From: Streptomyces rubellomurinus
GTDB taxonomy: Bacteria > Actinomycetota > Actinomycetes > Streptomycetales > Streptomycetaceae
Direction: 5' to 3'
Assembly (NCBI RefSeq): GCF_000961885.1
Contig: NZ_JZKH01000071.1
Span: 1-43,122 of the forward strand
DNA: 43,122 nt
Shown here: positions 14,779-22,264 of the stretch, piece after piece
How positions within the stretch are numbered: the stretch's first letter is position 1
How the letters are laid out: each line of letters opens with the position of its first letter
The notes under the pieces: generated by a model
Told to the model about the DNA's origin: nothing
Databases searched by the model: none
Seen by the model: the letters and a program-made list of their open reading frames with translations, nothing else
Translations under genes and position numbers: made by a program

Positions 14779-15658
14779 CACCGCCCCCGCCCGGACCGGA
14801 GGCGACAGCGCCGACGTCGGCGCCGGACTGGACGCCCTCGACGCGGTCTCCGCGCAGCGCAGTTCGCTCGGCGAGGTGCTGCGCACCAAGGCCCTGCCGC
14901 CGCTGATCGGCGTCGTCGTGGTCCTCGCCCTGTGGCAGGGCGCCTACAGCCTGCACCTCACCTCCTCCTACAAGCTGCCCAGCCCGCTGGACGTGTGGCA
15001 CTCCCTGCAGGACCTCTGGTACCAGGGCACGCTGTTCTCCATCATCTGGACCAGCGTGTGGCGCGGCCTGTCCGGCTTCCTGCTCGCCGTCGCCATCGGC
15101 ACCCCGATCGGCCTGGTCGTCGCCCGCGTCCGGCCGGTGCGCACCGCGATCGGGCCGGTCCTCCAGGGCCTGCAGTCGCTGCCCTCGGTCGCCTGGGTGC
15201 CCGCCGCGGTGATCTGGCTCGGCATCAACGACTCGATGATGTACGCGGTCATCCTGCTCGGCGCCGTCCCGTCCATCGCCAACGGCCTGGTCGCCGGCAT
15301 CGACCAGGTGCCGCCGCTGTTCCTGCGTGCCGGACGCACCATCGGCGCCACCGGCCTGGCCGGCGCCCGGCACGTCCTCATCCCGGCCGCGCTGCCCGGC
15401 TACCTCGCCGGGCTCAAGCAGGGCTGGGCGTTCTCCTGGCGCTCGCTGATGGCCGCCGAGCTCGTCGCCTCCTCCCCCGACCTCGGGCGCGGCCTCGGCC
15501 GCTTCCTGGAGGACCAGCGCGAGTTCTCCGACATGTCCGGGGTGCTGCTCGGCATCATCCTCATCCTGTTCGTCGGCATCGCCATCGAGCTGCTGGTGTT
15601 CACCCCCATCGAGCGCCGGGTGCTGCGCAACCGCGGCCTGCTGGCCGCCACCAGGTGA
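14765..15658 (+). CDS. ABC transporter permease (SsuC/TauC type)
   Basis: Inner-membrane permease of the sulfonate/taurine importer group, 297 residues with about six membrane segments. The family's EAA-like loop is present near GRTIGATGLAGARHVLIPAALPGYLAGLK (residues about 192-220), the site that docks on the ATPase. ATG 14765 with GGGGAGA upstream is preferred over GTG 14747. It overlaps the ATPase gene and lies ten bases before the chelatase gene. Confidence 0.92.
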   Translation: MSSTDTAPARTGGDSADVGAGLDALDAVSAQRSSLGEVLRTKALPPLIGVVVVLALWQGAYSLHLTSSYKLPSPLDVWHSLQDLWYQGTLFSIIWTSVWRGLSGFLLAVAIGTPIGLVVARVRPVRTAIGPVLQGLQSLPSVAWVPAAVIWLGINDSMMYAVILLGAVPSIANGLVAGIDQVPPLFLRAGRTIGATGLAGARHVLIPAALPGYLAGLKQGWAFSWRSLMAAELVASSPDLGRGLGRFLEDQREFSDMSGVLLGIILILFVGIAIELLVFTPIERRVLRNRGLLAATR

Positions 15659-15668
15659 GGCCCCGGCC

Positions 15669-16391
15669 GTGACGTCCACCCTGCTGCTCGTCGCCCACGG
15701 CAGCCGCGACCCGCGGCACGCCGCGACCGTGGCCGCCCTGGTCGCGCGGGTCCGGGCGGCCCGGCCCGGCCTGGAGGTCGCCACCGCCTACCTGGACCAC
15801 TGCGCGCCGCGGATCCCCCAGGTGGTCGGCCGGCTGGACGACGCGGTCGCCGTGCCGCTGCTGCTGGGCCGGGCCTACCACGCCAAGCACGACATCCCCG
15901 CCGCGCTGCGCTCGGCCGGCTGTGCGCTGCCCGTCGCGGACGTCCTCGGGCCGTCCCCGCTGCTGCTCGCCGCCCTGGACCGCCGCCTCGCCGAGACCGA
16001 CCCGGCCCTGCGCGGCGCCGCCGAGCGGGCCCGCACCGGCGTGGTCCTGGCGGCGGCCGGCTCCTCCGATCCGACCGCCGACGCCGCCACCCGGGCGGTC
16101 GCCGCCCAGTGGCGGCGCACCCGCGGCTGGGCGGCCGTCGAGGTCGCCTACGCCTCCGCGGCCGGGCCGCGGGTCCCCGAGGCCCTCGCCGCCCTGCGCG
16201 CCGCCGGCGCGGAGCGCACCGCCGTCTCCCCCTACCTGCTGGCCCCCGGCCGGCTGCCCGACCGCATCGCCGGGGCCGCCGCCGGAGCCGACCTGCTGGC
16301 CCCCGTCCTCGGCGCCGCCCCGGAACTCGCCGCCCTGCTCCTGCGCCGCTACGACGAGGCCCGCGCCACGGCCGGGGCGCTGGCGGCCTGA
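15669..16391 (+). CDS. sirohydrochlorin ferrochelatase (CbiX/SirB-like)
   Basis: Inserts iron into sirohydrochlorin to give siroheme, the cofactor of the sulfite reductase at the head of this operon. The 240-residue protein contains the duplicated CbiX fold of about two 120-residue halves. The first half opens with LLLVAHGSRDPRH, holding the metal-binding His (residue 9). The second half reads VVLAAAGSSDPTADAATR, where the equivalent His is replaced by Ala, as often seen when only one half keeps the active site. The start is GTG 15669. It is the last gene of the sulfur operon and is convergent with vapC, seven bases away. Confidence 0.88.
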   Translation: MTSTLLLVAHGSRDPRHAATVAALVARVRAARPGLEVATAYLDHCAPRIPQVVGRLDDAVAVPLLLGRAYHAKHDIPAALRSAGCALPVADVLGPSPLLLAALDRRLAETDPALRGAAERARTGVVLAAAGSSDPTADAATRAVAAQWRRTRGWAAVEVAYASAAGPRVPEALAALRAAGAERTAVSPYLLAPGRLPDRIAGAAAGADLLAPVLGAAPELAALLLRRYDEARATAGALAA

Positions 16392-16398
16392 GGTTCGC

Positions 16399-16809
16399 TC
16401 ATGCGCAGTCGAGGACGCTGTGCTCGCTGAGGTCGGGGGCGTGCCGTGCCACGGTGCGGTAGTCCGCGTCGTCGTGGAGGACCGTCAGCCCGTGGTGCGC
16501 GGCGGTCGCCGCGATCACGAGGTCGACCGCGGAGGCGCTGCGGTGCTGCCCGGCGAGCGCCATCCGCCGCTGCACGGTGTCGATCCAGCGCCCCGCTCCC
16601 TTCGGCACCGAGACGTCCGGGTAGAGGTCGGCGAACATCTCGGCGATCTCGTCGTACTCCCGGCCGTCGCGCGCGCTGTAGAGGAACTCGGCGCGCTGCG
16701 GATAGCACGACGCGATCGACCCCGCGTCGATCGCGTCGTACCAGGCCTCCTGGAGCTTCGGGTCGCGCAGCAGCCGGAAGAGCGCGGAGGTGTCGAGGAG
16801 GTAGATCAC
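16399..16809 (-). CDS. vapC: VapC-family PIN-domain ribonuclease toxin
   Basis: Toxin of a type II toxin-antitoxin pair; PIN-domain enzymes cut RNA (often tRNA) using acidic residues that bind Mg2+. The 136-residue protein shows the set D6 (LLDTSA), E41 (QRAEFLY), D96 (SAVDLVIA) and D114/D116 (LHDDADY). The GTG start overlaps the antitoxin stop (GTGA), typical of a coupled pair. It abuts the end of the sulfur operon, pointing towards it. Confidence 0.93.
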   Translation of the reverse strand: MIYLLDTSALFRLLRDPKLQEAWYDAIDAGSIASCYPQRAEFLYSARDGREYDEIAEMFADLYPDVSVPKGAGRWIDTVQRRMALAGQHRSASAVDLVIAATAAHHGLTVLHDDADYRTVARHAPDLSEHSVLDCA

Positions 16810-17027
16810 CGACCGTCCTTCTCCGCCCGGTGCAGCCGCTCGGCCTGCTCGACCGCTCCCCAGTGCGCGGCCCGCTCGAAGTGCCTGCTGATGCGGGCCG
16901 CGCGTTCCTGCCGCTCCGCGTAGTAGCGCAGTGCGAGGTTGACGGCTTCCTTCTTCGTCCGCACGCCGGCGAGCGCCATCGCGCGCTCCAGCGCGTCCTC
17001 ATCGATGTCGATCTGTGTCACGGACAT
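16806..17027 (-). CDS. vapB: VapB-family antitoxin
   Basis: A 73-residue antitoxin with an N-terminal ribbon-helix-helix domain (TQIDIDEDALERAMALAGVR, then TKKEAVNLALRYY), which would bind the promoter, and a basic, amphipathic C-terminal part that would wrap the toxin. ATG 17027 follows GAGGAGGTG by five bases, a strong site that fits the need to make more antitoxin than toxin. It overlaps vapC by four bases. The inverted repeat at 17057-17072 is the likely self-regulation site. Confidence 0.92.
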   Translation of the reverse strand: MSVTQIDIDEDALERAMALAGVRTKKEAVNLALRYYAERQERAARISRHFERAAHWGAVEQAERLHRAEKDGR

Positions 17028-17056
17028 CCGGCACCTCCTCGATCGATGGTGGTGAT

Positions 17057-17072
17057 GTACATAAAACTGTAC
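17057..17072 (-). promoter_or_regulatory. operator-like inverted repeat of vapBC
   Basis: GTACA-TAAAAC-TGTAC has perfect 5-bp arms around an AT-rich centre, 30 bases upstream of the vapB start. The TATG in its centre on the minus strand may also be the -10 box, so VapB binding here would block RNA polymerase. Confidence 0.6.
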
Positions 17073-17128
17073 CTCGCCAACATCGCCGGGGGGCGGCGCG
17101 TGTCGAACCGTGGGGCGCGAAACGCCGC

Positions 17129-17159
17129 GGCCGCGCCGGGGCTGGGCCCCGGCGCGGCC
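17129..17159 (-). terminator. terminator of the DEAD-box helicase gene
   Basis: A perfect 13-bp stem (GGCCGCGCCGGGG and complement) with a 5-base loop lies 25 bases past the helicase stop. Confidence 0.75.
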
Positions 17160-17184
17160 GGTGGGGGTGCGGGTGCGGGTTCCG

Positions 17185-18903
17185 CTAGTCGAGGGTGCGG
17201 CGCTGGCGGCCGGTGCCGTAGTTGGAGCCGGACTTGGAGCCGCTGCCGGGCTTGGCGCGGCCGGCGGAGCGGCCGATGAAGCCGGCGGCCTGCGGGCGTC
17301 CGGTGCCGCCGCCCTGGGCGGTCTTGGGGCGGGGGCGGCGCGGGTTGCCGTTCATGTCGACGTCGGCGGGCAGCGCGGAGCGCTTGCCGGGCCGGCGGCG
17401 CGGGGTGGCGGGCTTGTCGGACTTGGCCGCGGCGGCGGGCTCGACGACGGGCACGGGCACCACGATGCTGACCGGGACGCCGCTGGGGGTGCGGGCGCCG
17501 GTGATCCGGGTGAGGTCGGCGTCGCCGGGGCGGACCTTGGTGACGGTGGGGCGGATGCCGGCGACGGTCATCAGCCGGTTGACCTCGCGGCGCTGCTCGG
17601 GCAGCACCAGGGTGACGACGGTGCCGGACTCGCCGGCCCGGGCGGTGCGGCCGCCGCGGTGCAGGTAGTCCTTGTGGTCGATGGGCGGGTCGACGTTGAC
17701 GACGAGGTCGAGGCCGTCGATGTGGATGCCGCGGGCGGCGACGTTGGTGGCGATCAGCGCGGTGACGAGGCCGTCGCGGAACTGGTCGAGGACGCGGTTG
17801 CGCTGCGGCTGGGACTTGCCGCCGTGCAGGGCCGCGGCCTTGACGCCGTTGGCGAGCAGCTGCTTGGCGAGCCGGTCGGCGCCGTGCTTGGTGTGCACGA
17901 ACATGATCACCCGGCCGTCGCGGGAGGCGATGTGCGCGGTGGTGGAGGCCTTGTCGGCCGGGTCGAGCTGCAGGACGTGGTGGTCCATGGTGGTGACGGC
18001 GCCGGCCGAGGGGTCGACCGAGTGGGTCACCGGGTCGGTGAGGAAGCGCTTGACCAGGCGGTCGACGTTGCGGTCCAGGGTGGCGGAGAACAGCATCCGC
18101 TGCCCGCCCTCGGCGACCTGCTCCAGCAGCTTGCTGACCTGCGGCAGGAAGCCCATGTCGGCCATCTGGTCGGCCTCGTCGAGGACGGTGATCGCGACGT
18201 CGGAGAGGATGACGTCGCCGCGCCCGATCAGGTCGTCGAGGCGGCCCGGGGTGGCGACCAGCACCTCGGTGCCGCGGCGCACCGCGTTGGACTGCCGGTT
18301 GATCGACATGCCGCCGACGACGGTGGTGATCCGCAGGTTGACGGCGGTGGCGTAGGGGGTGAGCGCCTCGGTGACCTGCTGGGCGAGCTCGCGGGTGGGC
18401 ACCAGGACGAGGGCCAGCGGGTAGCGGCCGGTGGCGCGGCGCCCGGCGGTGCGGGCGAGCAGCGGCAGGCCGAAGGCGAGGGTCTTGCCGGAGCCGGTGC
18501 GGCCGCGGCCGAGCACGTCGCGGCCGGCGATGGAGTCCGGCAGGGTGGCGCCCTGGATCGGGAACGGCTCGGTGACGCCCTCGCGGGTGAGCGCGCTGAG
18601 GATCGCCTTGGGCAGGTCGAGCTCGGCGAAGGTGGCCGCCGGCGGGCGGGCCGGGGTGCCCTCGACGACGGTGAAGTCGGCGGCCTCGGGCGCGGCGGCG
18701 CGGCGGGCGCCCTTGGGGGCGCCGGTCTGCTGGGGGGCGCCGGTGCGGCCGCGCGGCTTGCGCGGGCGCTCGGCGGCGCGGTCCGTACGGGCGGTGCGCT
18801 CGGTGTTCGCGCCGCGGCGGCCCTGGTCGCCGCGGGCCTCGCCGCGGGCGTTGGTACGGGCGGTGGCGGCGCGGTCGCGCGGCGGGCGGGCAGGGGTGGT
18901 CAC
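17185..18903 (-). CDS. DEAD-box ATP-dependent RNA helicase
   Basis: Cytoplasmic RNA helicase that likely unwinds structured RNA in ribosome assembly or at low temperature. The 572-residue protein has the nine-motif core: Q motif (Q117), Walker A GRTGSGKT (134-141), PTREL (169-173), TPGR (218-221), DEAD (242-245), SAT (273-275), and later HGGKSQPQRNR and HRGGRTARAG. A basic, Arg/Ala-rich N-terminal extension of about 70 residues and a basic C-terminal tail with GRPQAAGFIGR suggest RNA binding outside the core. The start is GTG 18903 with GGAGA upstream. The adjacent cold-shock protein gene is on the same strand, and a strong terminator separates them, so they are not one operon. Confidence 0.93.
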   Translation of the reverse strand: MTTPARPPRDRAATARTNARGEARGDQGRRGANTERTARTDRAAERPRKPRGRTGAPQQTGAPKGARRAAAPEAADFTVVEGTPARPPAATFAELDLPKAILSALTREGVTEPFPIQGATLPDSIAGRDVLGRGRTGSGKTLAFGLPLLARTAGRRATGRYPLALVLVPTRELAQQVTEALTPYATAVNLRITTVVGGMSINRQSNAVRRGTEVLVATPGRLDDLIGRGDVILSDVAITVLDEADQMADMGFLPQVSKLLEQVAEGGQRMLFSATLDRNVDRLVKRFLTDPVTHSVDPSAGAVTTMDHHVLQLDPADKASTTAHIASRDGRVIMFVHTKHGADRLAKQLLANGVKAAALHGGKSQPQRNRVLDQFRDGLVTALIATNVAARGIHIDGLDLVVNVDPPIDHKDYLHRGGRTARAGESGTVVTLVLPEQRREVNRLMTVAGIRPTVTKVRPGDADLTRITGARTPSGVPVSIVVPVPVVEPAAAAKSDKPATPRRRPGKRSALPADVDMNGNPRRPRPKTAQGGGTGRPQAAGFIGRSAGRAKPGSGSKSGSNYGTGRQRRTLD

Positions 18904-18994
18904 GGGGTCTCCGTTCGTCGGTCGTCAGCCCGTGTGCGGGGCTGGTTCGGCCGTCGTCAGGGAGTGCGCCGCCCCGGCCGTTCGGCGGCATGAA

Positions 18995-19029
18995 CGGGGG
19001 CCCGCACCGGTGTCCGGTGCGGGCCCCCG
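18995..19029 (-). terminator. terminator of the cold-shock gene
   Basis: CGGGGGCCCGCACCGG and its exact complement form a 16-bp stem with a TGT loop, 44 bases after the csp stop and ahead of the helicase start. Confidence 0.88.
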
Positions 19030-19072
19030 CTTCACGGGATCACGAGATCGCGCGTCAGCGTGGAGGCTGACG

Positions 19073-19279
19073 TCAGCCGATGACGGTGATCTTCTCGGCC
19101 TGCGGGCCCTTCTGGCCCTGGGTCACGTCGAACTCGACGCGCTGGCCCTCGAGCAGCTCGCGGAAGCCCTGGGCGGCGATGTTCGAGTAGTGGGCGAAGA
19201 CGTCCGGGCCGCCGCCGTCCTGCTCGATGAAGCCGAAGCCCTTTTCGCTGTTGAACCACTTCACGGTGCCGGTAGCCAT
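19073..19279 (-). CDS. CspA-family cold-shock protein
   Basis: A 68-residue single OB-fold nucleic-acid-binding protein. It carries RNP1 (KGFGFIE, 13-19) and RNP2 (VFAHYS, 27-32, where VFVHFS is usual), and starts [14 protein letters not shown], the standard streptomycete form. It binds single-stranded RNA or DNA and acts as an RNA chaperone. ATG 19279 has GGAGA about six bases upstream. The gene is preceded by a long, structured 5' UTR and followed by a strong terminator, so it is a single-gene transcript. Confidence 0.97.
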   Translation of the reverse strand: MATGTVKWFNSEKGFGFIEQDGGGPDVFAHYSNIAAQGFRELLEGQRVEFDVTQGQKGPQAEKITVIG

Positions 19280-19305
19280 AACCGTCTCCTCATACTGGGG
19301 CATCA

Positions 19306-19328
19306 GGGATTCACACCTCGTGAATCCC
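19306..19328 (-). promoter_or_regulatory. hairpin A in csp 5' UTR
   Basis: GGGATTCAC and GTGAATCCC form a perfect 9-bp stem around a 5-base loop, ending 27 bases before the csp start codon. Its closeness to the ribosome-binding site suggests a role in translation control. Confidence 0.65.
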
Positions 19329-19377
19329 GAAGTAGCCGCGATCCCCATCCGGAGACTGAAACACCGGACAAAACAAA

Positions 19378-19407
19378 TGCGCCTGTTGGTTGGGACCAGC
19401 AGGCGCA
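19378..19407 (-). promoter_or_regulatory. hairpin B in csp 5' UTR
   Basis: TGCGCCTG pairs with CAGGCGCA, then after one C-A mismatch TGG pairs with CCA around a TCCCAA loop. It lies about 100 bases before the start codon, near the 5' end of the predicted message. Confidence 0.6.
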
Positions 19408-19445
19408 CACAAGCGTTCATGGGAACCAAAACTGCAACTGCTTCG

Positions 19446-19474
19446 ACTGTAGCACGGTGGCACCCCGATTGACC
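19446..19474 (-). promoter_or_regulatory. possible csp promoter
   Basis: TACAGT (19446-19451, minus strand) is a good -10 box. The segment 17 bases upstream reads GGTCAA, a poor -35. Starting here gives a 5' UTR of about 160 bases, the length typical of cold-shock genes. Confidence 0.4.
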
Positions 19475-19523
19475 GGGGATTTCGGGGCCCGGGAGATCAC
19501 GTTTGCGGGCCCGGGAAACGGGG

Positions 19524-19557
19524 CAGGCGGCGCCCCGCCGGAGCGGGGCGCCGCCTG
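19524..19557 (-). terminator. terminator of the first MMPL gene
   Basis: CAGGCGGCGCCCCGC and its exact complement make a 15-bp stem with a CGGA loop, 16 bases past the MMPL stop codon. Confidence 0.85.
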
Positions 19558-19573
19558 TCGCGGCTGGGTCCGG

Positions 19574-21751
19574 TCAGCGCCGGCCGGCCGGCTCCGGCAC
19601 GCCGTGGCTGCCGGCGAGCGGGGCCTGGCCCGCGCCGTGGCCGCCGGTGTCGGCGTGGCCGGGCCACCAGGCGCGCTGCCCGAGCAGGGCGGTGAGCGCC
19701 GGGGTGAAGAACATCGCCATCACGAAGGCCGCGATGAGGATGCCCATGGCGATCGAGAAGCCCATCTCGCTGGACAGGGTGTTGCCGGCCAGCAGCATCG
19801 TCGCGAAGGTGCCCGCGAGGATGAAGCCGGCGGCGGCGACGGTCGGGCCGCCGTGGCGGATGGCCATGCTGGCCGCCTCGCGCGGGTCGCGGCCCTCGCG
19901 GGCCTCCTCCCGCAGTCGGGCGATCATCAGGATGTTGTAGTCGGTGCCGAGCGCGACCACGAACAGGTAGATCAGGATCGGCAGCATGAACATCAGGCCG
20001 GGCTCGCCCTTGAAGTCCTGGAAGACCAGGGTGGTGGCGCCGAGGGTGGCGCCGAAGCCGAGGCCGACCGAGGCCATCAGGTACCAGGGCGCGACGACGC
20101 TGCGCAGCAGCAGGCCCAGGATGATCATGATCAGTACGGCGGCGATCGGGAAGACCAGGCTGTAGTCGTGCGCCATCGCCGTGTTGATGTCCTTGTACAC
20201 GGAGGCGGTGCCGGCCACCAGCGCCTTGGTGCCCTCGGGCGCCTTGTCGTGCGCGGCCTTGCGGACGTCGCCGATGGTGTCGATGGCCTTGTTGCTGGCC
20301 GAGTCGTCCGCGAGGACCAGGGTGATGTCGACGGTCTGGCCGTCCGGGCTGACGCTGTGCTCGGAGTCCATGGCGGCCTGGGAGACGCCCGGGACCTTGC
20401 CCAGGTCCGAGACGTAGCCCTGGAGGGAGGCCGGGTCGAGCTTGCTGCCGTTCTGGCTGGTCAGGTAGACGTGCGCGGGGTCGCCGGCGCCGGCCGAGAA
20501 GGCCTTGGCCATGGTGTCCTGGACGACCATCGACTCCTTGCTCTTCGGCATGGAGCTGCCGGCCATGTCGAAGGTGCCCTTGTAGCCGAGCGCGGCGACC
20601 GCGAGGCCGACCATCACCAGGCCGGAGAGCACGGCGGTGGCGGCGGGGCGGCGGCCGACGGTGCGGCCGATCGCGGCGAAGCGGGCGTTGGACGGCTCGC
20701 GCTGCCAGGCCTTGGAGGGCCAGAACAGGACCTTCTCCGGAATGCGGGAGATGATCGCGGGCACCAGGGTGACCGAGGCGACCGCGGTGACCGCGACGGC
20801 GATGGCCAGCGCGGGGCCGAGCGCCTTGAACATGCCGAGGCTGGACAGGACGAGCACGGCGAAGGCGACCACGACGGCGCCGGCGGCGGAGGTGATGGCC
20901 TCGCCGACCCGGCCGACCGCGTTGGCCACGGCCGTCCTGCGGTCGTCCCCGGCCCGCAGCCGTTCGCGGTAGCGGAACATCAGGAACAGGAAGTAGTCGG
21001 TGCCGACGCCGTAGAGGACGACCGTGAGGATCATCTCCATGGAGTTGTCGGCCTTGAGCCCGAACCAGTCGGCGGCGAAGCCGATCAGGCCGGTGGCGAC
21101 CATCGAGTAGACGATGACGGTGACGACGGGCAGCAGCGCGATGATCGGGCTGCGGAAGATGATGCCGAGCGTGAGCAGGATGATCACGATCGTGCCGAGG
21201 CCGATCAGCATCTGCGCGGTGGAGCCGGCGTCCTTCTGGTCGAGGTTGGACGCGGCCGCGCCGCCGACCTGGACCTTGACGCTGGTGCCGGAGGTGAGGG
21301 CGGTGCCCTCCTCGCGGAGCTTCTTGGCGGCCTCGGGGAACTTGTCGTCCGCGAACTTGGACTTGTCGATGGAGACCATCGACATCGCGAACTTCTTGTC
21401 CGCGGAGTAGCCCTGCTCGTTGACCGGCAGGACCTGGTCGACCAGCTCGATGTGCTTGTCCGCCAGGCCCTGGATGACCTTGGCCATGGTGGCCTTGTCA
21501 CCCTCGTCCAGCGCGCCGCCGTCGTTGCGCTGGAAGAGCAGCAGCGCCCCGGGGGAGATGTTGGACGGGAAGGCCTTCTGCTGCAGGTCCGACGCCTGGA
21601 TGGACTCGTAGTGCTTGGGCAGGAACGCCGATTCGTCGGAGTTGGACTTCAGCTGCGGTGCGCCCGCGATGATCGCGAAGGCCGCGACGACCCATGCGGC
21701 GATCACCCACCACGCACGGCGTACGACGAATTGTCCTAGTCGGTGGAACAT
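19574..21751 (-). CDS. MMPL-family RND transporter
   Basis: Proton-driven exporter of the MMPL/RND superfamily, resembling mycobacterial lipid exporters and actinomycete drug or antibiotic pumps. The 725-residue protein has about twelve membrane segments in two halves. Each half begins with one segment and a large extracytoplasmic loop. The proton-relay motif appears twice: GVGTDYFLFLMFRYRERLR (D252, Y253) and ALGTDYNILMIARLREE (near 604). The N-terminus FHRLGQFVVRRAWWVI is typical. ATG 21751 follows AGGAGG by about ten bases. A divergent second MMPL gene begins 513 bases away. No regulator gene is adjacent, although an operator-like repeat lies in its 5' region. Confidence 0.92.
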   Translation of the reverse strand: MFHRLGQFVVRRAWWVIAAWVVAAFAIIAGAPQLKSNSDESAFLPKHYESIQASDLQQKAFPSNISPGALLLFQRNDGGALDEGDKATMAKVIQGLADKHIELVDQVLPVNEQGYSADKKFAMSMVSIDKSKFADDKFPEAAKKLREEGTALTSGTSVKVQVGGAAASNLDQKDAGSTAQMLIGLGTIVIILLTLGIIFRSPIIALLPVVTVIVYSMVATGLIGFAADWFGLKADNSMEMILTVVLYGVGTDYFLFLMFRYRERLRAGDDRRTAVANAVGRVGEAITSAAGAVVVAFAVLVLSSLGMFKALGPALAIAVAVTAVASVTLVPAIISRIPEKVLFWPSKAWQREPSNARFAAIGRTVGRRPAATAVLSGLVMVGLAVAALGYKGTFDMAGSSMPKSKESMVVQDTMAKAFSAGAGDPAHVYLTSQNGSKLDPASLQGYVSDLGKVPGVSQAAMDSEHSVSPDGQTVDITLVLADDSASNKAIDTIGDVRKAAHDKAPEGTKALVAGTASVYKDINTAMAHDYSLVFPIAAVLIMIILGLLLRSVVAPWYLMASVGLGFGATLGATTLVFQDFKGEPGLMFMLPILIYLFVVALGTDYNILMIARLREEAREGRDPREAASMAIRHGGPTVAAAGFILAGTFATMLLAGNTLSSEMGFSIAMGILIAAFVMAMFFTPALTALLGQRAWWPGHADTGGHGAGQAPLAGSHGVPEPAGRR

Positions 21752-21845
21752 GCTCGTGATGCCTCCTGGGCATGGTTCACCGCAGCCCCGTGGAACGGGC
21801 CGCCGGGCAGCGGCAGGACCGGCCGGAGGCGCGCGGAGGCAGCCC

Positions 21846-21865
21846 CTTACCGGTCGGCAGGTAAG
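21846..21865. promoter_or_regulatory. operator-like inverted repeat upstream of MMPL gene 1
   Basis: CTTACC and GGTAAG arms with an 8-base spacer form a 20-bp element resembling a TetR-family operator. It lies 14 bases downstream of a candidate -10 box, where a repressor would block transcription. Confidence 0.5.
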
Positions 21866-21879
21866 TAGGTTCGGGCGCC

Positions 21880-21910
21880 ATCCTACGAGTACTTGCTTGC
21901 CGCCCGGCAA
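21880..21910 (-). promoter_or_regulatory. possible promoter of MMPL gene 1
   Basis: TTGCCG (21905-21910, minus strand) and TAGGAT (21880-21885) are 19 bases apart, a slightly long spacing. The -35 box sits inside a second perfect inverted repeat, CTTGCC-GCCC-GGCAAG (about 21896-21911). Confidence 0.4.
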
Positions 21911-22015
21911 GGAGCCCCCGTGTTCCAACCCCCGTAAGGGACCGACCCTCAAAGGCCCCTGACCCAGTGTCACCCGCCCGCACCCCCGTTGACCTCGTGC
22001 TCGGGGTGGAGACTT

Positions 22016-22054
22016 CTCCCCCTCAGGGTGGAGCCGCAGCCCACCCCGGGGGAG
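22016..22054. other. first intergenic hairpin between the MMPL genes
   Basis: CTCCCCC (22016-22022) pairs with GGGGGAG (22048-22054), and inside it GGGTGG (22026-22031) pairs with CCACCC (22041-22046), leaving a 9-base loop. The 13 base pairs in two stacked helices suggest a structured RNA, but whether it is transcribed is unknown. Confidence 0.45.
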
Positions 22055-22071
22055 GAGAACTCCGGGTCCGA

Positions 22072-22091
22072 GGGTGGGGAAAACCCCACCC
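22072..22091. terminator. second intergenic hairpin, terminator-like
   Basis: GGGTGGGG-AAAA-CCCCACCC is a perfect 8-bp stem with an A-rich loop. It lies 17 bases after the first hairpin and upstream of the promoter of the second MMPL gene, so it could end a short transcript. Confidence 0.45.
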
Positions 22092-22134
22092 CGACCCCGA
22101 TGCTGCCCCCAGGAGCCACTCACCCGCCAGCCGG

Positions 22135-22164
22135 TTTACCGCCCAAGTCCCCACTCCCTACTGT
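22135..22164 (+). promoter_or_regulatory. predicted promoter of MMPL gene 2
   Basis: TTTACC (22135-22140) and TACTGT (22159-22164) are 18 bases apart. Transcription would start near 22171, giving a leader of about 95 bases before GTG 22265. Confidence 0.5.
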
Positions 22165-22264
22165 TGGTTGCGACGCCGGAAGCGCAGCCGGCGACCACCG
22201 CGACGGCGTCCGGGCCGACACCGGCCCGCCCGGCGACGACCGCCGCTCTACCTGGGGGAACCCC

